Assembly (NCBI GenBank): GCA_029449245.1
Contig: JANATF010000013.1
Coordinates: 558,001-622,000 of the forward strand
Length of the DNA: 64,000 nucleotides
Direction: 5' to 3'
From: Mortierella alpina
Lineage: Eukaryota > Mortierellomycota > Mortierellomycetes > Mortierellales > Mortierellaceae
This document shows, one piece after another, positions 11,620-22,244 of the stretch (the stretch's first letter is position 1; every line of letters begins with the position of its first letter). The notes beneath the pieces were generated by a model. That model was given only the letters and a program-made list of their open reading frames with translations. It searched no databases and had not been told where the DNA came from. The position numbers were made by a program, and so were the translations under genes.

Positions 11620-12408
11620 AAAAGTCGAGTGCTACTGGCCTAGGCAGTACACGATAATGGATGCAGGCATTCGGTGAATAACGCATATTTGTGTGGCGGT
11701 GCACCTATTGGTGTCTGTCTAGCGCTGCATAGCCATCTGAGAGAATCTGATACTACGTGTGTCAGGGAGCCGATATCACTGGTTTGGTCTCCAAACGATC
11801 AAATGCAGCTGGATGGGCTAACGACAATTTTTTTGTTTCACGACTTGTGGCGTGAAACAAATAGAAAATGCTAGTTTTAGGCTACCACGCGCTTGATTGT
11901 AAAATATATACGGGGGCTAAGCAGTTCAAATGTAACGCTTATTTTGGATATGGCCAGTGCGCAGTTACGAGTGGACATGGAGCAAATGGGTTGGAAGAGT
12001 TTTTTTTTGAAAGTTGTAAACGTAAGGTTTATGGTTGAAATAGAACAGCGGTTGTTGAAGACCCCCTCCCCTGCAATATATCCTTTGTACTTTGTAGAAT
12101 GATCCGAACAGCACCATGCCTTGGAATCTTTGCTATCTTTGTCGTAACATACCCGTGTTAGTTGTTTGATAGCCTCCACCAAGAATCCCAGACACCGTGC
12201 GTATATTTTTTCTGCGAGAATTTCGTGCTTCAAAGCTCGGCCGCAATAATCAAGCATATGGGGAATTCTGACTTGGGGGCGTTCAGCCATAATCCACCGG
12301 ATGGTAGCTTCGGGCCATTGCTTGCTCAAGCAAAAATACCAATTAACCGAATGAACGGCTCCCCTCGTACTAAGTTCAATTACTATTGCAACAACATTTC
12401 ATCAGTAA

Positions 12409-12457
<49 letters not shown>

Positions 12458-12890
12458 ATTTGTGGGTGAACAATCCAACGCTTACTGAATTCTGCTTCAA
12501 TAGGATAGGAAGACCCGATATCGAAGGATCAAAAAGCAGCGTCACTATGAACGTTGCCACAAGCCAGTTACCCTTGTGGGAGAAAAGATGACGGATGAGA
12601 TGGTGTGAAAGAAAAGAGGAGATATGCAGGGGCGTGTTGGTGAAAAAGCTGACAGATGGACAGGTGTGGGGAAAAGATTACAGATGCCACAAGTGGTGTG
12701 TGAAAAGGAGGACAACTACACAATGTTGCCAAAGAACAATCGGAAACCAAAGAGAGGTTGAGATACACGGTGTAGCGGGGTCAAGTCTGGTGTCTGGAAA
12801 GGAATGTAGGCATATGCAATTCGTGCGTATTTTATTTTGGAACAGCGGGGAGATGTAGAAGAGGGGAGATGTAGACATACCGTATATACA
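11620..12890. other. Gene-poor stretch without recognisable content
   Basis: It is more AT-rich than the surroundings. One minus-strand open frame (12329-11877) has no recognisable motif and a composition typical of non-coding DNA. Around 12570-12720, degenerate GACAGATG, GGTGTG and GAAAAG modules recur several times on the plus strand, like an old minisatellite. I see no gene. Confidence 0.4.
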
Positions 12891-12905
12891 GACTATGGAT
12901 GTAAA

Positions 12906-14130
12906 CTAGAGTCCATACCTTGCGTCGCCTTCAGAAATGGCGTCTGATGAGCTATACTTGGTTCTGTTGAAGTCAGTGCTCGTCTCAGCCTTCGTAGTAG
13001 GATCAGCAGGTCGATGGACAACACAAAACTTGTTTGGTGAGAAAACTCCTTTTGCATCTTGCGCATTCTTGATCGCAACCAGTCGGTTGAACTTGTCCAG
13101 GTTGTCGTAATAATATTTCGCGTTGGCGACCAGATCCAGGTCATGTGAGCCCTACAGCAAACGCCGCTCTTCAAATTCCGAGAACGTGGGCGTGATACAA
13201 TCGTCCTTGCCGCCTGTTTTTGCACGCCAGCTGAGTGCTGTCTTGCCGTCGTCTTTCGTCACTGTGGCAGGCGTCGAGTCACCCATTCCTCCAGTATATG
13301 CGAACTGAGTCGCGACGAATAACTTCTGATTGGGGACCTCGATCTTGTCAATTCGACTGCAAACCCAATCGGCCCACTTCTTGTCCTTGAGATACTCAGC
13401 CGGAGCCTTCGTCACGGTCGTTCGCTTGAGGTATGGTAGCTCAAACTCCCTATCGATTGGGAACAGGCAGTGGGAGCTCAACTCTGATAGAGGATGTTGA
13501 CCATCTGTCTCGGTGTCTGGATCGATAGGCGCGACAATATCTCGAATTCTTTGGAACCAGAGGTCCGTTTTGCCAACGAATTCTTGACTGTCACCTTTGA
13601 GATTGGCCCACTGCGCAAAAACGGCGATTGCGGGCTGGTCAATGGGATGCGGCGCCTGCTCACGCTTGCTCAGCATTGTGACGACCACATTGTAATCGGC
13701 GGAAACGTTCCGCACACCCATGTCAACGAGCAAATCCAACAGAGCCTCAAGTTTTTTGCGGTTATAGGGAATCATTTTACGGAAGCCGTAGGACCTGCGG
13801 TGATGGTTTTGTGGACCTTCAAGGCGACGTGAGTGACAACGCCAAAGTTTCCAGGGCTTCCGCCAGACAGAGCATAGAATAGGTCCTGTATCTCCTTGTC
13901 TTTGCTATCCCTTGCAACGTCCATAATCTCGCCCTTGACATTAATGAGGCGGAAGTTCATGACGTGGTCAGTCAAGAACCCGATGCTACGCGCAAATTGA
14001 CCGTAGCCGCCCGTCTGGCAGTGACCTCCCAAATGGACAAAGGCGCACTGACCGTGCGGCACGAATCGATTGGCGTTCTTGAGCCGAAGGTTGAGCTGTC
14101 CCAACTGTGTCTCGAACCTGGACCCGTCGT
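12906..14130 (-). pseudogene. Broken FAD-linked oxidoreductase (berberine-bridge-enzyme-like)
   Basis: The first frame (down to 13772) reads QLGQLNLRLKNANRFVPHG, FVHLGGHCQTGGYG and FYALSGGSPGNFGVVTHVAL: the FAD-binding PCMH half of BBE-like oxidases, entered in mid-domain. A 1-base shift in an AAAA run (plus 13807-13810) is needed to enter YGFRKMIPYNRKKLEAL, which runs to TAG at 13154-13152. The same frame then continues past the stop with VANAKYYYDNLDKFNRL and GVFSPNKFCV, the conserved BBE C-terminal motif, ending at 12906. So one frameshift, one nonsense codon and a missing N-terminus. The 5' break at about 14130 meets an unrelated RNase T2 fragment on the other strand. The single-base lesion could be a sequencing error; the truncation is not. 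Confidence 0.7.
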
Positions 14131-14177
14131 GTAAATCCGACCCTGTTGAGGGCGAAGATATATATGCTTTTTTTTAG

Positions 14178-14471
14178 CAAGGGTCTCGAGCTTCAATCCA
14201 AGTATGATCTCTACCAGGCGCTAGCGCGCAAGGGGATCTTCCCAAACCAGCGAGCGAAAGTGGACATTGATCGTATTCGCAACGCGATCCAGGCAGCATT
14301 CAATGTCAGACCAAGCCTTTCTTGCAAGCCTGGAGGTGGAGCCTTGAGCGAGATAACGCTGTACAGTACTTCAAAGTTAAGAACGGAGATCAGTATGTGC
14401 CTTTGCAGCTGCCGCATTCTAACTGGACGGGAAACTGTAGAGGGACAGTTTCGTTCCCGCCTAAGAACTAG
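14178..14471 (+). pseudogene. RNase T2 gene fragment (3' end)
   Basis: After an acceptor (TTTTTTTTAG) the plus strand reads KGLELQSKYDLYQALARKGI, then IRNAIQAAFNVRPSLSCKPG and GGALSEITLY, the C-terminal part of an RNase T2/Rh-type secreted ribonuclease. The frame breaks at 14361-14370 (GTACAGTACT); removing five bases restores YFKVKNGDQYVPLQLPHSNW and a normal C-terminal stop at 14471. The catalytic CAS motifs and signal peptide are absent upstream, where the broken oxidoreductase lies head to head. It is best read as a relic left by a rearrangement. The family call rests on the C-terminal motif only. Confidence 0.55.
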
Positions 14472-15022
14472 TAAAAGTCATGACCTTTTCTGAAATTGTA
14501 CTGTACACGACGCGGGATAAAAGCGTGTCTTGCACAATTGGGCTGGGGCATTGTTATGGATGATGCCACATCAGCGATCAAAAATCGCCCCCTCTCGTAA
14601 TGCACTGGGAGCATCGAACGCAACTAAGGGTTAGATCAAAAACCATTGCGTTCGAGGCAAAAAGCTGTTCAAGTGTGCTTTTTTGATGACGCCTGCCCGG
14701 TGAGTACACAACGATCAAAGCAAGAAAGGCTGACGTTCAGTCAGTATTTATTCTTGGTGATCACCACGTTTTGCAGTGATGACTATCATGCGAGGAACCC
14801 TCTCAGCTGTGCTCCCGATACCACCGGATCGTATCCGCAGTCTTTTTGTCATCCATAGACAACTCCTTCATGGAATACACGTCTATTCCACGCGAGGGTC
14901 GCTACCGTGGGTGGCTTGGCCTTTGGACCTCAATGGAGTTGAGCCTGTTGGCCTGCCTTCAACGATCACAGACAGGGAACTCACCTTACTCAACAGCATT
15001 CACAGGAACACCCTCGACAGCA
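14472..15022. other. Intergenic promoter region of the Gir2-like gene
   Basis: No gene seen. It should contain the promoter and 5' UTR of the RWD-domain gene, whose coding sequence begins with a 7-nt exon piece at 15023. Confidence 0.35.
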
Positions 15023-16294
15023 ATGACAGGTACCGCACACGGCATGAAGCCTGGAATGCAAGCAGCTCTGCAGGAGTATTAGGACTGGTCCTAATCTCAC
15101 AAACACACGCAAATCGGTGCTTTAGATTACAAGGAAGAACAGACCAACGAGCTGGAGGCACTCCAGTCCATCTACCCGGATGAATACGAGGAGATCTCAA
15201 ACGATCCTGGCGAGTTTTCAATTCTCATCGTACCAGAAGAGCAGGACGGCGAGGACATCTGTACGTTTTGCATTCTTCAGACACAGGAGCCATGCTTGTT
15301 TTATTGCCTCCATTTGTCAAAACGTTTGATCTCATGGCCTTGACAAACTTTTTACTCTTTTTGTCTATAACAACAGACTCGTTGAAGCTTCATGTCAAAT
15401 ACACAGAAACATACCCAGATACTCTGCCAGAGTTCTCGATCGATACGAACGAGGGAGAGTTGGAGCAGGAGGATTATGACACGATCCTGCGCAAAGTGAC
15501 AGAGGCGGTAGGTTATTCTGGGCGTTCGTTCATACAACACAAGAAAAAAAAAAAAGAGGCGACTTCACAGGGATTGGAACCGAGCATGACAAAGGCGCAC
15601 CTTCAATTTCTGACTTTGGTTGTGTTGTTTTCGCGAATTGCAAATTGATAGGCAGAGGAGGCAATAGGAATGGGCATGGTCTTTTCGATGGCCTCAACAG
15701 CCAAGGACAGCTTGACAGAAATCATCCTGTGTAACAAGGAGACTAGAGAACGCGAGGAAGAGGAACGGGTGCAACGTGAACTCGAGGTAGGCTATGATCC
15801 GACTGTATATATGGCTGCTACTATGTGCGATAGACTTGCCTCATACTAAGTTTGTATTTGTCCTTCTTGCAGGCGGAGGAAAAGCTCAAGGAGGGAACGA
15901 GGGTTACGGTAGAAAACTTTACGCGCTGGAAGACAGCCTTTGATGCAGAGATGGCCGAGAAGGAGCGCATCGAGAAGGGATTGAAGAAGGAGGACCCCAA
16001 GATGCTGAAGCCAACTGGTACGTGAATAATCACTTCAAGAAAGTTGCAGTGAATCTCAACAATGGTAATGAAGATGGGATGCAATCTGACCAGGGTTTAC
16101 TATCCTTTGTTTCTGATATCCTAGGTCGCCAACTATTCGAGCGCGATCACAGCCTGGCCAAGTCGGATGCCACCTTCATGGAGGAGGGTGATGTGGACGT
16201 GGATATTGCCCTATTTGAGCGCGAGTTGGTTATTACAGATGATGAGGATGATAACGAGAATGATGTGCTCAGGAATATCCGATCTTCGGATTGA
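15023..16294 (+). CDS. GIR2: RWD-domain protein, Gir2/RWDD1 (DFRP2-type partner of DRG GTPases)
   Basis: Gir2/RWDD1 proteins bind the DRG2/Rbg2 GTPase and the Gcn1 ribosome-associated regulator in the cytosol, linking translation to amino-acid stress. Six exons in phase: 15023-15029, 15126-15260, 15377-15507, 15652-15786, 15873-16017 and 16125-16294, giving 240 residues. The N-terminal RWD domain shows EEQTNELEALQSIYPDEYEE and LKLHVKYTETYPDTLPEF. The C-terminal half has VTVENFTRWKTAFDAEM, LTGRQLFE-type GRQLFERDHSLAKSD, and an acidic tail, all typical of the family. The first coding exon contributes only ATGACAG; its G is completed by AT of exon 2 (MTDYKEEQ), so the start depends on that small exon. 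It is intact and conserved. Confidence 0.9.
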
Positions 16295-17129
16295 ACGGCT
16301 ATTAGACAGCAGTAGGACGGAGGTACGCGTACGTCCCACAGCTATTTACACCTCTCATACAATACACGATACACGCATCCTAAGGAAGTCAAGTCCACGA
16401 AAGATATCGAGATGTAGAAAAGCACATGCAGTTCCCGACCCTCAACATAGCGTGCCTAGTTGTCGCGATCGATAATCGGTGCTTTTGCGAGTTGTTTGCG
16501 GCGTTGTTTGTTTACAAGGTGTTCGTGATCCATGCACACATCGTCTCAAAATTCCCGCTATGGCACCATTGCTCCTCACCCTCGCACAGATTGGCTTGCG
16601 CTCACCACAAGGCGGTGCTCAATTGAGTATTTGGCGGTGGTATTCTCACAGCTATTTAGCACGGCGCCTCCCACTGGCGACTCCTAAAGTCGATAATGAG
16701 CTTCTGGATTCGATATAGAAAGTACGCCAGGACCCTCCCGATCTACTTCACTCCAGGCGTTACTACGGTCGATTGGTCATCGATAAAAATTCGGCGGCTT
16801 TTTACTTTTCTCTTTCTCTTTTCCCAACTCTCACCTTGCGCTCTTCTCCCACGCCAACACTCTGCCCGGCCTCATCACAAACTTCGAGCTCTTCATTTGT
16901 TTTGCCATTGTCCGCCGCTGATCCCGTCGTTTACCTCTGCGGTGCCAGCCGTGAATCAAAACCTTAAAAACTTTGTTTTGTTCTCACTCACCATCATTTC
17001 GTACTTTCTCTCTTCCTCATTTGACCTCTTCATTCTCCCGTTCTTTTCTTATTCGCCTTCGCCCTCCCCACTCTTTTTTATTGTATTTTTTATTTCAATC
17101 GGCCTCATCAAACAGCAAGGACAATAGCC
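16295..17129. other. Intergenic promoter and pyrimidine-rich leader
   Basis: No gene recognised. From about 16790 to 17110 the plus strand is strongly C/T-rich (TTTTCTCTTTCTCTTTTCCC and similar), a pyrimidine-rich leader like those before other genes in this window. Confidence 0.4.
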
Positions 17130-18809
17130 ATGACAGCCATCTCAACAGACGACCACAACCGCACCAACGGAAACGGGAGCGGGAACGGACTCTCCAACAC
17201 CTATATCAACGGAAATGGATCGGTCGATCATGCCTCCTCGGCAGCACCAGCACCAGCACCAGCCCAGGGATTCGCGTTGGCCAACAATACCTTCTCGCAC
17301 TTGACGCTCTATACCGGAAACACCATGCGGACAGGTACCACGGGCCAGTTGAACACGAGCCTCAAGAAGTCGAACCAGGAGGTAACGACCAACAGATATA
17401 AAAAACCGCCAGTGGAGCATGGACTTGGGATAGCACAAAAAAATGGAACTTGATCGGGCGGAGCTGCTGTTTCGCTGGCGCAGGATACGTGAAACAAAAA
17501 AAGCGTATGCCTTTTATTTGGACCTTTCGTTTTCGTTTTTTGAGGGGTTGACACCTTTGCAGAGTTGTGCGAAGGTCTGGAGGGAGAGCGGGGGGATTTG
17601 CAGACTTGGATCCTTCACTGCAAAGAGGGGTTCGTTGTCGTATGCCCTTCAAGCAAACAGCGGCGCCGCTTGCTTACAAACAACAGCGAATGCTGCCGAA
17701 TGCTGCGAGTGGTGGAGATGAAGATAATGATCGTGATATGACCTAGATTTCTCACTCGTTTTCATGCATGTTTTTCCTTTACGGTTCGCTCTTAGTTGGT
17801 CTCAGCAGTGCAGGAAACCTTGCTCTATTCTCTGAACACTGCCCGCGTGAAAGGCGACACCATTACGATTACGGATGAGACTAGCCTCGAGCCTCTGGAG
17901 GGCGATCGGTCTTCATACGAGATCACAGGTTAGGAGTCTTCTATTTGCACACTCGGTCGTCTCTCCATATGTGCGTGGTTTGACTGACATTCTGATGCCT
18001 ACTTTATCCTTGTTTGTGTGCGTATATCATCACCCTTTAGTCAAGATGTTTTACCATTCATCGTCGTCATCGTCTTCAGCAGCGGGGACGCCACTGTCTG
18101 TTGAGCAGCTGAGCGTAGCCATCACAGATCTGGAATCGGCTCTTGGACTCTCCGCGATCAAACTGGACCATTTCATTCTCTCCTTGCCGAACCAGACTTT
18201 TGACGAAAACGACTTGGATGCGTCTGAGATTGAGGCCTTTCAACAAGAGATTGAGACCATCGTGTTGCCTCTGTGGAGGAAACTCTCTGAATTGCGTGCG
18301 CAGGGCCGGATCGGACGGTTAGGTGTGGCCGAGTTCTCCAAGCAGCAGCTTGAGGTGTTGAAGCAGGTCGTTCAACAAGAACAATTGGTCCTTCCCGAAG
18401 TGGATCAGGTCAACCTTCATGATTGCTGTGTGCTACCAAAGGATTTGATCCATTATGCAAAGGAGGAAGGCATTGAGCTGTTGACGCATGGAGACTCGTC
18501 CGATATCCTGCCTCAGGAGACGTTCCAATCCTTGCTTCAGCCCCATTTGCCTGCAGCTGCCAGAGTCTTGAAGCCCAACTTTGTGCTCAAGTACTCGGCT
18601 TTTATCACCTGCCGGGGTTTAATCACGAAGAAGGGGTGAGTGCGATGTTCTTGTTTTGTTGGATATGCGGAAATTATTGGCTGGCCACGATGGCATCATT
18701 TTTCAATCTCCTCCATGGGTTCACTGACTGTTTCTCCTGACCTATTTTTTTTACTTCTTTTCTTCCTCTCGTTCGTTATAGATACATTGTGGATGCTTCA
18801 AGCGTATAG
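17130..18809 (+). CDS. GCLM: Glutamate-cysteine ligase regulatory (modifier) subunit
   Basis: Regulatory partner of glutamate-cysteine ligase, the rate-limiting step of glutathione synthesis in the cytosol; it has an aldo-keto-reductase-like fold without redox activity. Four exons in phase: 17130-17381, 17796-17928, 18041-18635 and 18782-18809, about 335 residues. Diagnostic stretches are IKLDHFILSLPNQTFDENDL, IGRLGVAEFSKQQLEVL, VDQVNLHDCCVLPKDLI and KEEGIELLTHGDSSDILP. The last exon adds GYIVDASSV. The first 35 residues are Asn/Gly/Ala-rich and probably disordered. The long first intron (414 bp) is unusual for this window. Confidence 0.9.
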
Positions 18810-19245
18810 GCTTGGGCTTCAATTTGATTGTGGAAATGCTGCCAGGATGGGAAGCAGGAAAGCGCAGGAGGCAGAAAAAAGATTATTAGAGGAGTAATTA
18901 TGATATAAATCTCGACAAGCTCGGAAAAAAAAGGCACAGTTTTAGCATTATGGATGAAAACTATTGTAGGGAGCAGCAATTATGTTCAAGTCCATCGGGC
19001 CTATCGGATGCCGCGATATTGGCCTTGTTGGAGCAGTCAAGACCTCGAACTACCTGTGTCCTTGTCCTGAAATTTGACTTGTTAACGACGGGTTCGCTGT
19101 TTCTCGCTTATTTGTTGTCTCATTTTCTGTTCCTGACCTCCCCACCATTCGCTTCGGCAAAAGATGCAGTCCGGGGTCTGCTCCCAGCTTTTGGCCCATG
19201 CGTCCGGTGACACTCGCAGACAGCAATCGATAAAGATTATATTGA

Positions 19246-19464
19246 TTATATCTGTGTTGAACTGCACTTGTAGTGGATAGAGCGGAGGAGTAAAGATCTT
19301 ACCTTGAGCGTTGCTGCGGTGAGTGGAATAGTCCAGCCTAGGCGCGAACTGGGTGTGCAGGAAAGTGGATTGCCCATCGGAGCGGCATGATGCAAGGCGG
19401 GCCGATGGGCAAAGGAAACAAGATTAGAGGAGTGATTTTCAGGCTCTATAATTGTGTCTGTCAT
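19246..19464 (-). CDS. Possible small minus-strand gene, first exon
   Basis: Between the ligase subunit and the adaptin-binding gene a minus-strand frame starts MTDTIIEPENHSSNLVSF. It runs to a plausible donor after TAATLK (AAG|GTAAGA, exon end near 19303) and could continue in an exon near 19226-19090. No family is recognised and the second exon's frame is ambiguous, so this may be non-coding DNA. Confidence 0.2.
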   Translation of the reverse strand: MTDTIIEPENHSSNLVSFAHRPALHHAAPMGNPLSCTPSSRLGWTIPLTAATLKVRSLLLRSIHYKCSSTQI

Positions 19465-19810
19465 CTTTGAACGGAGTACATGCGGACATGTATGAGCGAG
19501 TACTGTTCATGATCGTCCATCCGAGATGCTGCAAGCTGTGGTGCAGCATGAGAGAGTTGCAGCAGCAGCAGCGGCAGTGGCAATCGTTGGAGCACCAGAT
19601 AGCCGTCGCAGTGGTCCTCAGGGGGGGCGCGGCCATGCTCAACAGCGTGTGGTCCGGTCAAGACGCACGCGCAACGTGACTGCTGTGGGATCCATATTTC
19701 AAGTGCGGCTCGTTGCCGCTCACGGTCAAACGCACCCCTTTCGCTCTCCTCCCTTTCGCTCCGTCCATCCTCCTGTCGCCGTTCCCGCCTCCTGACTGCA
19801 CACACACACA

Positions 19811-19904
19811 ATGCTGTCCTCAGACAATATTCCACGCAACAAGATCCTCGTCGTCGGCAGGCGTGGTGTAGGAAAGCTGTCTCTTGTTCAATGTAATGCA
19901 GCGC

Positions 19905-19940
<36 letters not shown>

Positions 19941-22244
19941 GCTGACTGCTTGGCTGGCTTGCTCCAAGTTGGGACAACTCATTTGACAGAGGAAAAGTAA
20001 CCAACACACCGTGGTCCAATCGTAGCGATCCTCGGATCAAGATTCGTGCCAACCACCTCAGTCTCCAAATCTCGGCCCTCTTCACCCCTCATCCTGCCTG
20101 CCATTCCTGTGCCCACTCTCGAGGAGACCATCCTGACGGATGACCAACAAGGCGTTCGCTTGAGCCAGGGCACTCCCTCGACTTTTACGCCACCAACTGT
20201 AAACAGCAGCGGCACGGCCAGCAATGCCGCCAAGCCGACTTTGAACGAGGAAGAACTGTCATCTTTCTTCACACAATTGTCTTCTTCGCAGGAGGGCTCA
20301 TTCACCCCCGCAGAGAATTATACCCAGGGATCTTCACCTTTAGGACCTCACCCGCTCACGTTGACACAGACACTAGAAGCTCAGACAAGGACAAGACCCA
20401 AACTAGATCACTCGGGCGTCACGATTCCCTGGACCATCGACACGAAATATTACTCGGTGCAGGTGGACTTTTGGATCGATGAGACGGAAGCGCATGGCAG
20501 GGCAGAGATGGAGAGAATGATCGACAGTGGTGAGTTGGACGATCTAGGCGCCGTAGTGGAAGCTGTCGTGTTTTGCTTCTCAAAGAACCAGGTGCGTTTG
20601 AACAAACCCGCTGTATCGTGCTGCTCCTTCCCAATAAGTGGCCAGATTTCTTACAGCCACATTTCTTCGTGTGTGAATAGCCTTCAACCTTCCATGACAT
20701 CAAGCCGTGGCTATCGTTCGTGGAGCGGCATGAACCATCAATCACACTCTGCGTCGCCACGGACGCACCTATGGGCGGGAACCAGGACATGGATCATACG
20801 GAGCACGAGATCGTGGAAGACTATGACGACTGGTGCCTGGGAAACGGATTTGAATTCATTGATCTTCAGGATCAGCCAAGTGACTTGATCAATGGTAAGC
20901 CAACCACCGCATTTTCTTGTCTTAAGGCTATTGTAAGAGCCATTTTTATCCTTAGAGGTCTTTCTATCGTGGATCCATCCTCATTTGCGTATTTGATGTT
21001 TTTAGATGAGCACGTTGGCCTGGACAGGATCATGGAAGCATTGGCAGCTCACATGTGGGATGGCCTTAAACGGAAGAGCAGCAAGAAACGTGATCAGCAT
21101 GACAGGAGTATGATGATGTCGTTCCGGGACGATGATGTCGACATGACCGGCGAGTATTCTTGGAAGGACCACAGCTCACGGCGCAGTTTACGAGGGCCTG
21201 GTCTCGGTCTTGCGGCGGGCGATCTCGACAGTTTGAATGAGAGCATGTTGGAGAACGAGGACGATGGTGATGATGATGACGACGACGACGATGAGGATGA
21301 CGATCGCGCATTTTACAAGGCTCTGGCAGAGTTGAATCTGCACAATCGTTCAGCATCGCCGACTGCACCAGCCCCGGGATCTGCTCATGGTCTTCCGCCC
21401 AATCCGATATCTGCGACTACCATAAATGCTACTTTGGGCGGAGCTGCCGACATGGAGAAGGCTGCCCATGGATTTGATGATGACTTTGATTTTGATTCTC
21501 AGGACAACAAAGCCTTGAAGGTTGACGATCTTGGATTCTGGTCCAGTCAAGAGTCTACAACAGGGTCAGATCGGAAGGATATCGATCAATCACTGGAAAG
21601 GCAGTTTAAACAGTTTCTGGGCAAGGAATTTGAGGACGACTATGAGAAGACAATCGCGTCTTCGGGATTGGGCGTCAAGGGATTGGGCGTCAAGGGGTTG
21701 TCCTCTGGTGAACTGGATTCATTAGAGAAAGACTTTTCATTCGAGCTGGGCGAAGATCACGAGTTTGAGTTTGGAGACTACGTATCGTCCTCGACCGGAG
21801 GAGCATTCACAGACGAGGATTTACCGGATTTCGAGTTCAAATTTGGAGGTAAGGAGCATCAACTACGGGTTGAATGAATCTGAAGCTTGGGAACACCACA
21901 GGTTAACCAATATTGCATCATGACGTGATGTTTTTGGGTCATGTAGTTGATGGCATGTCGACGCCTAAACAAGAATCCATCAGGACAATGCATCAGGCAC
22001 TGTTTGCTAATATCGATGAAGACGATGGCATGTCACAGACGATTGCGACTCTTCAAGGATTGCGAGGTATGGAGGGATGTGAAACAAATGTCGTGCAGCT
22101 ATGACAAATCAGAGAGCGCAGCAGAAGACTAACAAAAAAATGCACTTTGTTAATATAGAGCAAGGGAGAAACATGTCAGAGCAGGATAGGCGGGAACTCG
22201 CTGCAAGAGTGGCTTTGTCTTTCGGGATGCAAATGGGCGAGTGA
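19811..22244 (+). CDS. Alpha/gamma-adaptin-binding protein p34-like (AAGAB/Irc6)
   Basis: AAGAB is a cytosolic chaperone for AP-1/AP-2 adaptor assembly with a Rab-like pseudo-GTPase fold. Six exons in phase: 19811-19892, 20026-20591, 20681-20894, 21006-21848, 21947-22066 and 22159-22244, giving 636 residues. The N-terminus NKILVVGRRGVGKLSLVQ resembles a degenerate P-loop (GRRGVGKLS). Family motifs are SVQVDFWIDE, VVEAVVFCFSKN, WLSFVERHEPSITLCVATD, DWCLGNGFEFIDL and DRIMEALAAHMWDGL. The C-terminal exon ends RRELAARVALSFGMQMGE, as in the family's terminal helix. Insertions include Ser/Thr-rich linkers, a 14-residue poly-Asp/Glu run at about 21260-21306 and a perfect GLGVK duplication. The first intron contains a T run of about 29. 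Confidence 0.85.

Noticed and set aside
11877-12329. 150-codon minus-strand frame
   Set aside because: No motif, no splice context, AT-rich composition; likely fortuitous.
21066-21368. Minus-strand His/Arg-rich frame opposite the adaptin-binding gene
   Set aside because: Shadow of the Asp/Glu-coding repeat on the plus strand.
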